From Sphingobacteriales bacterium (GTDB lineage: Bacteria; Bacteroidota; Bacteroidia; Chitinophagales; Saprospiraceae), in contig OMKD01000071.1 of assembly GCA_900299495.1 (NCBI GenBank), forward strand, positions 1 to 41,246: a stretch of DNA of 41,246 nt. The letters are read 5' to 3'. Positions 35,268-41,246 of the stretch are shown one piece after another. Numbering within the stretch: position 1 is the stretch's first letter; each line of letters opens with the position of its first letter. The position numbers and the translations under genes are program-made. The notes under the pieces were generated by a model. The model had not been told where the DNA came from. It did no database searches and saw nothing but the letters and a program-made list of their open reading frames with translations.

Positions 35268-36956
35268 ATGGAACCAACGATGATAATGGGAATCTTAGGA
35301 GGATTAGTCGCTGGAGTCATTATTGCTTACGTGCTCGTAAAGTCAATGATGTCCAAGCAGAGTAATTCTAAAATTTCTGAGATTAACGCTAAATCAGATC
35401 TTATCATCCAAGAAGCAAAGTTATCAGCTGAACGCGTAATGCAAGAGGCAAATAACAAAGCTGAGAAGATTCGTTCTCGTTCAGAGTCTGAAAATGAGCG
35501 AATCAAACAAAAGAAAATTCAGGAGGCAAAAGACAAGTTTGCCCGTATGAAGAGTCAGTATGAAGCTGATAAAACCAAAAACCTTCTTGATCTCAAGGAA
35601 CGTGAGATGGAGGTTAAGAGCTTGGAAAAAGAGTGGAAGGATAAAGAGGATAAGTATCAGGCAAAAATGAAACAGCTTGATGTTAAGAAAGGAGATCTTG
35701 ATCAGGTAGAAGCAGAATTGAAAGCAGTTCGCGAAAATCTGGACAAACAATTAAAGATTGTTGCAAAACGTAAAGAAGAGCTAGATCGTTCTCATTCGGA
35801 GCATATCAAAGCACTAGAAACAGTTGCAAGATTGAGCGAAGAGGAAGCTAAAGAGCAATTACTTGAACAAGTAAAGGCTAAGGCGGAGACAGATGCTATG
35901 GCAATCATTAAGGATACCGTAGCGCAGGCTAAGGCAACAGCAAACAAAGATGCGAAGAAGATAATTATTCAGACTATCCAGCGTATGGGTGCTGAGTATA
36001 CTATCGAAAATACAGTTTCCGTATTCAACCTGGATTCGGATGATCTTAAGGGACAAATTATTGGGCGAGAAGGACGTAATATTCGTGCGCTAGAAGCTGC
36101 TACAGGTGCAGAGATCGTAGTTGATGATACACCTGAGGCAATTGTAATTTCCTCTTTCGATCCAGTTCGTAGAGAGGTTGCAAGATTATCATTGAAGCGT
36201 TTGGTTGCTGATGGTCGTATTCACCCAGCAAGAATCGAAGAGATTGTTGCTAAGACGAAGAAGCAATTGGATGAGCAAATCGTTGAGATTGGTGAGCGTA
36301 CAGTAATTGATCTGGATATCCATGGGTTGAATCCGTACCTAGTGAAAATGGTCGGTCGTATGCGTTTCAGATCTTCTTATGGACAGAATCTATTGAAGCA
36401 CTCGATTGAGACTGCAAATCTTTGTTCTATTATGGCTGCTGAGTTAGGTTTATCTCCTAAGCAGGCAAAAATGGCAAAGCGTGCAGGACTACTTCATGAT
36501 ATTGGTAAGGTTTCTGAAGAAGAGACAGAATTAAGTCACGCGATATTAGGGATGAAGCTTTGTCAGAAATACAAAGAGCATCCTGTAGTATGTAATGCAG
36601 TTGGTGCACACCACGATGAGATTGAGATGAATAATATCATATCTCCTCTTGTACAGGCTTGTGATGCTATTTCAGGTGCAAGACCAGGAGCACGTCGTGA
36701 GATTCTGGAATCTTACCTGAAGCGTATTGGAGAACTAGAAGAGTTGGCAATGGGCTATGATGGTGTTCAGAAGGCATATGCAATGCAGGCAGGTCGAGAG
36801 TTGCGTGTAATTGTTGAATCAGAAAAAGTAAGCGATCAGTATGCGGATGATTTGGCATTCATGATTTCTGAAAAGATACAAACGGAGATGCAATATCCTG
36901 GGCAAATTAAGGTTACAGTAATTCGAGAGAAGCGAGCTGTTTCCTTTGCGAAATAA
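35268..36956 (+). CDS. rny: Ribonuclease Y
   Basis: N-terminal TM, long coiled coil, KH ([33 protein letters not shown]) and HD (GLLHDIGKV) domains. Confidence 0.97.
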   Translation: MEPTMIMGILGGLVAGVIIAYVLVKSMMSKQSNSKISEINAKSDLIIQEAKLSAERVMQEANNKAEKIRSRSESENERIKQKKIQEAKDKFARMKSQYEADKTKNLLDLKEREMEVKSLEKEWKDKEDKYQAKMKQLDVKKGDLDQVEAELKAVRENLDKQLKIVAKRKEELDRSHSEHIKALETVARLSEEEAKEQLLEQVKAKAETDAMAIIKDTVAQAKATANKDAKKIIIQTIQRMGAEYTIENTVSVFNLDSDDLKGQIIGREGRNIRALEAATGAEIVVDDTPEAIVISSFDPVRREVARLSLKRLVADGRIHPARIEEIVAKTKKQLDEQIVEIGERTVIDLDIHGLNPYLVKMVGRMRFRSSYGQNLLKHSIETANLCSIMAAELGLSPKQAKMAKRAGLLHDIGKVSEEETELSHAILGMKLCQKYKEHPVVCNAVGAHHDEIEMNNIISPLVQACDAISGARPGARREILESYLKRIGELEELAMGYDGVQKAYAMQAGRELRVIVESEKVSDQYADDLAFMISEKIQTEMQYPGQIKVTVIREKRAVSFAK

Positions 36957-36993
36957 AAAAAGCCCTGACTCATTTGAGTCAGGGCTTTTTTTT
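36954..36993. terminator. Bidirectional intrinsic terminator
   Basis: AAAAAAAGCCCTGACTCATTTGAGTCAGGGCTTTTTTTT between convergent rny and batD. Confidence 0.88.
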
Positions 36994-38701
36994 AATCCAG
37001 TTGTTTAAGCAGGTGATGCAATTTGTCTGTATAAGCTTCAAAACTATGTTCAACAGGCATACCGAAAGCAAGCATTTCGTTTTCCTTGAGCTGTGCTTCC
37101 AGGCTTGATATTTGCTCTTTAGGAGTATCTTCTGTCTCTAGTAATTTGATTACAGATTGGATATTTTGAACCTTAGTTCCTTTTCCATATCGGTTACTGA
37201 TGTAGGTGTACGTAATCAGGTTGAGCATATTGAAACGTTCTGTTTTAGATCTTTCAGTTTCTCCTTTTAGTTGCTCAAGTTCTTTGGCTGCATTTTCTAG
37301 CGCCTTACTGACCCTTTCCTTTTGTTTGTTTGATTCCGCATATTCATCCTCGTAGCGATCATTAAGCCAAATTCCACCTGTGAGCCCAATTGGTATCGCA
37401 AGAATCAGCCAGAAGCTCCAATGCCTGATCCAAGATGATTTACTTCGTTTCCCATTTACCTTTGCAGGATTGATGGATTGTATACTTAAGGTTTTTGAAT
37501 CTGCTTCATCCTGTTTAGGGATATTGCTAAAATTCAGTCCCTTTCCCTGACTAATATTCATATCCAAAACGAGCTCCGGACTATTGATATAATCCATAGA
37601 GTCAGGAGAGAAAAAGCATACATCCACGGGTACTTTATAAGTTCCGACTTTTAATGGAGTGATTAGATATTCATATACCCTGAGCGATAGCAGGGTTCCG
37701 TTTCTATACTCACTTCGGTTTTCTCCAATGATCTTTGGAGGAAACACCTCAAAAGAGTCAGCCTGTAAATCCAGTTCAGGTGCTTTCAGGCTTTTCAAAT
37801 CTCCATTACCTTGAACTTTTAATCTTACTTTGAATACATCATCCGTAGAAAGACTGGTGTTGTCGGTTTCCCATTCAAATTGGAATTCTCCTACACCTCC
37901 TGTAAAGGTGATTGGTTCTGGGTTTGGTAATGGTAGAACTTTAATTTCACGCTCTTCAGATCTGCTCGTGTAGGTTTGTCCACTGTTACCAAAGAAACCA
38001 AATCGATCATTCTTATGAACGATATTATAGTTAATGGTGATGGATGGAATTTTCAAGGTTCCGGACTGATGTGGATAAAGATATTTCCTATCCACTATAT
38101 AGGCTGTGTATCGGATGTTGTCAATTACTAAGTCTTCTGAATAATAGAGACTTGAATTCTCGACGAAAAACCCATCAAACACGGGGGCTATGGTGATTCT
38201 TTGCCCTTTTTTCTGATACGGATACGGGACGTATAACTTATATTCCAATGGGATTACTTCACCAGAATACACCGTATCTTTTGGATACTCAGCTGCGATA
38301 AATGGAGCTCCGCTTTGCTGACTTCCTTCGACAGGTGCTTTAACATTAAATTTAAGCCCTTCTGCCAGTAGTCTTTTATTACCTGTACGGATAGATGCAG
38401 GTCCGATGCTTGCAACTCCAGGTTTAATCGGAACCAAAGTGTATACTAGACTATAACTCTGGCTGGCTATTCCATTAATGTTTTTGTATTCCGATTTTGA
38501 GGATGGGCCACTCACTTGAAAGCCCTTGAACTCCGGCGGTGCGAAATCTCCTCCACGTCCTCCACTGAGTACATAGGATACCGTGAAGGGTTGACCTTGT
38601 ATTAGATCTCCTTTCATGGATGCTACCAATGAAAACTGTTGTCCAAAGCTATAAATGGATCCAAATAAGAATAAGCATACTATAATGGCCTTAGCCTTCA
38701 T
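36992..38701 (-). CDS. batD: BatD family protein
   Basis: Repeated Ig-like domains (FSLVASMKGDLIQGQPFTVSYVLSGGRGGDFAPPEFKGFQVSGPSSKSEYKNINGI), C-terminal TM; bat operon context. Start set at MKAKAIIVCLF. Confidence 0.9.
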   Translation of the reverse strand: MKAKAIIVCLFLFGSIYSFGQQFSLVASMKGDLIQGQPFTVSYVLSGGRGGDFAPPEFKGFQVSGPSSKSEYKNINGIASQSYSLVYTLVPIKPGVASIGPASIRTGNKRLLAEGLKFNVKAPVEGSQQSGAPFIAAEYPKDTVYSGEVIPLEYKLYVPYPYQKKGQRITIAPVFDGFFVENSSLYYSEDLVIDNIRYTAYIVDRKYLYPHQSGTLKIPSITINYNIVHKNDRFGFFGNSGQTYTSRSEEREIKVLPLPNPEPITFTGGVGEFQFEWETDNTSLSTDDVFKVRLKVQGNGDLKSLKAPELDLQADSFEVFPPKIIGENRSEYRNGTLLSLRVYEYLITPLKVGTYKVPVDVCFFSPDSMDYINSPELVLDMNISQGKGLNFSNIPKQDEADSKTLSIQSINPAKVNGKRSKSSWIRHWSFWLILAIPIGLTGGIWLNDRYEDEYAESNKQKERVSKALENAAKELEQLKGETERSKTERFNMLNLITYTYISNRYGKGTKVQNIQSVIKLLETEDTPKEQISSLEAQLKENEMLAFGMPVEHSFEAYTDKLHHLLKQLD

Positions 38702-39176
38702 CCGTCTTGATTTTTGTTCGTTTAAACAATCCTTTTTTGGTTTCAGTATATTCAAATACTTCCAGGGTTATTGGGCTGATTCGTTCACATTGAACTTCTG
38801 TTGGTTCATCCTCTGCAGGAATCACTGTGTACTTGATCGCATCAATATTGATTTTTTGGTTGTTAGCCAATTTGATGTTCATCTTGGGCAGATAATAGAT
38901 TCCTTCATAGTAGGGGATTACTTTTAGAATCCACTCCTCTTTAGTGTGTTCAGTTTTTTGAGACGAACTGTTTGAGATTAACTGTACTTCAGCTTCATCC
39001 ATAACAGGAAGTAAAAATTTGGTTTCTTCTTCATTCCATAATTGGATTTGAACTGAAAAATAATTTCCCAAAACAATGGTATCTGATGAAAGTTTTACGA
39101 TCAGTTCGGGTTTGTCCTGTGCTTGAGTGATTTGGGATAGTAAACAAGCGATGGAGAGTAATAGAAATTTTTGCAT
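38691..39176 (-). CDS. Secreted single-domain BatD-like protein within the bat operon
   Basis: Signal peptide; PELIVKLSSDTIVLGNYFSVQIQLWNEEETKFLLPVMDEAEVQLIS resembles the BatD first domain; start overlaps the batC stop (TAATG) and its 3' end overlaps the batD start. Confidence 0.75.
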   Translation of the reverse strand: MQKFLLLSIACLLSQITQAQDKPELIVKLSSDTIVLGNYFSVQIQLWNEEETKFLLPVMDEAEVQLISNSSSQKTEHTKEEWILKVIPYYEGIYYLPKMNIKLANNQKINIDAIKYTVIPAEDEPTEVQCERISPITLEVFEYTETKKGLFKRTKIKTDEG

Positions 39177-39931
39177 TACCAATCTTTAATGATTTTTTTA
39201 TTGGATTTTTTTCCTTTCATTTTCTCTTGCATGCGTTCTTCTTCACGTTGAATCATTTCAAGTAGTCTATCTACTTCCTCCTTATTCAGTTTGTCCTTGT
39301 TTTCTTCGGACTGAGCAGCTTGTGTTTGTTCTTTTTCGTTTTCCTTGGTTTGATTGTTTTGCTGCTCTTGATTTTCTTGTTGTTCCTGGTTTTCTTGCTG
39401 TTCTTGGTTTTGTTGTTCTTGTTCTTGTTCTTGTTGGTTTTCTTGTTCTTGTTGCTCTTGGTCTTGATTTTCTTCCTGCTGCTGCTGCTGTTGTTGTTCT
39501 TGTACTCTTAGCTTTTTTAAGGTACTGAGATAATTGTCTCTTGCTTCTGCATCATTTGGATTCAACTTCAGAGCTTCTTTGTAACTATCAAGAGCTCCTG
39601 CTAGATCTCCAGCCTGGTGCATGGAATTCCCTTTGTTGAAAAAGGCATTTGAACGAATTTGCGCATCTGTACTAAGATTTCCAGCCTCCTCAAAATATTT
39701 AGCTGCTTCTTCAAATTTACCTTGGTTATAGGAGGTATTGCCCAAATTGAAGGTCGCCTGAACATCCTTATCCAGTTCTCTTGCCTTTCTATAATTCGAC
39801 TCCGCCTCCTGATACATATTATTCTTATATGCAGTATCTGCATCCCTCAACATCATGTGTCTGCTTTGCCCGTTTGATAGAAAAGGCAGCAATACTAAAA
39901 GTATAAAACTTAGGAAGAATCTACTTTTCAT
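39176..39931 (-). CDS. batC: Tetratricopeptide repeat protein, BatC-like, with long Gln/Glu-rich tract
   Basis: TPR repeats (AEESNYRKARELDKDVQATFNLGNTSYNQGKFEEAAKYFEEAG...), then EQQQQQQQEENQDQEQQEQENQQEQEQEQQNQ... Confidence 0.88.
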   Translation of the reverse strand: MKSRFFLSFILLVLLPFLSNGQSRHMMLRDADTAYKNNMYQEAESNYRKARELDKDVQATFNLGNTSYNQGKFEEAAKYFEEAGNLSTDAQIRSNAFFNKGNSMHQAGDLAGALDSYKEALKLNPNDAEARDNYLSTLKKLRVQEQQQQQQQEENQDQEQQEQENQQEQEQEQQNQEQQENQEQQENQEQQNNQTKENEKEQTQAAQSEENKDKLNKEEVDRLLEMIQREEERMQEKMKGKKSNKKIIKDW

Positions 39932-39933
39932 AA

Positions 39934-40941
39934 TTATTCTTTTGAAGTCCTATTTCTTAATAAAAACTCTGCAATTAGTAATCCTATTGCCAGGAAAAGG
40001 AAGTATTGAAAATAGCTATAGTATTCCGTATAAATCCTTTGCTCCATTTCTGACTTTTCCATTTCATTTAGTTTATTGGCAATATCCTGAGCTAAACCTC
40101 TTTCTCCGGAATATGGATAAAACTTACCATTCCCTTTATTAGAAAGGTCTGAAAGAAAGGAAAGGTTGATTTTTGATTGTACGAAATTACCTTCCTGATC
40201 TCTTTTAAAGTCTACACGTCCATTCCTGTTTACCGGAATGTAGGCCCCTTCTTCACTTCCAAAACCAACGGTATAAATACGGGTTCCATCATCGGCAAGT
40301 CTTTCAGCTGCATCCAGTGCATTTTCATCATGAACCTCGCCGTCTGTTAAGATAAGTAAGACTCTTGAAGTTTGCTTTTCTTTCATGAACGTTTGTCCAG
40401 CAAGATCTAAGAGTGGTACAAATTCAGTACCCTGTGTTCCTGCAAGATCTGTTTTTGCCGCATTTAGAAAGGTGTGAAATGCTGAATAATCTGTAGTCAG
40501 CGGCATTTGTACGTAAGAGTTTCCTGCAAAGAAAAGGAGACCAATACGATTACCTTTTAGTTTATCAACCAATTCAAAGCCCAGCTTCTTTGCTCTTTCT
40601 AATCTGCTTGGAGTGACATCCTCACAATTCATAGAGTTTGAAATATCCAGTGCTATCAGCAGATCGATAGACTCTCTTTTTACTGTTTCTTTTTTGGAAC
40701 CAAGTTGTGGATTAGCCAAAGCGATAACCATGAATAATAATCCGAACACGATCATTAGCTGTCGACTTCTCTTCAAAAGTTTACTTTGAGGTTTGATTTG
40801 AGCTGCTAATTGTTGATAATCTCCAAGCTTGTCAAGCTTGGATTGCAGGGCTCTTCTGTTGTATACAAACAGTGCTGCAATGATGAATACCATTGCGGTT
40901 AGAATAAGATATCCTGCTTCCTCAAATTGAAATATCTCCAT
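39934..40941 (-). CDS. batB: VWA domain-containing protein BatB
   Basis: SIDLLIALDISNSMNCEDVTPSRLERAKKLGFELVDKLKGNRIGLLFFAGNSYVQMPLTTDY (MIDAS DxSxS); terminal TM segments. Confidence 0.92.
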   Translation of the reverse strand: MEIFQFEEAGYLILTAMVFIIAALFVYNRRALQSKLDKLGDYQQLAAQIKPQSKLLKRSRQLMIVFGLLFMVIALANPQLGSKKETVKRESIDLLIALDISNSMNCEDVTPSRLERAKKLGFELVDKLKGNRIGLLFFAGNSYVQMPLTTDYSAFHTFLNAAKTDLAGTQGTEFVPLLDLAGQTFMKEKQTSRVLLILTDGEVHDENALDAAERLADDGTRIYTVGFGSEEGAYIPVNRNGRVDFKRDQEGNFVQSKINLSFLSDLSNKGNGKFYPYSGERGLAQDIANKLNEMEKSEMEQRIYTEYYSYFQYFLFLAIGLLIAEFLLRNRTSKE

Positions 40942-41246
40942 TAGTTAAGGCTTCTTAATAAACTCAGATCTAAAATTAGATAAAGTAAAATTATCCCTAA
41001 TCCTGTGATCAGGAATGGTCTGAAATAATCGGATTTATGTTTTATAACCGTAACATCCATTACGGTTTTTTCCATTTTATTGATGTTGTCATAAACAGAT
41101 TGTAAGGCTTCCATGTTTGTAGCTCTATAATATCGTCCACCAGTTTCAGCTGCTATTTGTTGCAACAGTGCCTCGTCGATTTCCACTCGGGTTAGTCCCA
41201 TAGAGATATTATTGAATCGGTCTATATTGACGGGGCCAATTGCTTC
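40941..41246 (-). CDS. batA: C-terminal part of VWA protein BatA, truncated by window edge
   Basis: Frame stays open to 41246 (EAIGPVNIDRFNNISMGLTRVEIDEALLQQIAAETGGRYYRATNMEALQSVYDNINKMEKT); 1-nt overlap with batB. Confidence 0.88.
   Translation of the reverse strand, partial: EAIGPVNIDRFNNISMGLTRVEIDEALLQQIAAETGGRYYRATNMEALQSVYDNINKMEKTVMDVTVIKHKSDYFRPFLITGLGIILLYLILDLSLLRSLN

Noticed and set aside
39320-39528. Plus-strand ORFs encoding almost pure Leu/Val/Phe peptides
   Set aside because: They are the antisense translation of the Gln/Glu-rich tract in batC, a composition artefact.

Overview
This is a 41 kb AT-rich chromosomal window from a member of the Bacteroidota. The assignment rests on DUF4290, DUF4270, DUF6029, Omp28, HMA/TonB-receptor and Bat-operon genes. 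Most of it is a dense core-genome region: murA N-terminus, DUF4290, pterin dehydratase, phhA, DUF4270-glmS, a GT5-only glycogen/starch synthase, panC-panD, ferritin, parC, an ECF sigma factor, hmgA-hppD with a MarR regulator, uvrC, glycosyltransferases, cysQ, a metal-type HMA/TonB cassette, TlpA/DUF6029/Omp28, pheT-coiled coil-zapA-rny, and the bat operon, which runs off the right edge. I saw no CRISPR array, prophage, IS element, rRNA or tRNA. The most interesting signal is between the pterin dehydratase gene and phhA. There a 14-codon leader ORF, MSYYYAYHLIPLWN (1565-1609), is followed by a plausible antiterminator arm and then a perfect 11-bp terminator hairpin with a U7 tract (1641-1673), all upstream of the real phhA start at 1686. 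This has the layout of a tyrosine-responsive ribosome-mediated attenuator controlling phenylalanine hydroxylase. It would make PhhA a tyrosine-supply enzyme regulated separately from the MarR-linked tyrosine catabolic genes in the same window. Other leads are an HD-domain protein fused to a Pycsar-effector-like transmembrane domain with no cyclase nearby, an ECF sigma factor paired with a one-protein W-motif/TM/beta-barrel candidate, a MarR operator candidate, and a single-domain BatD-like gene in the bat operon. All family calls are from reading the translations; no database search was run.
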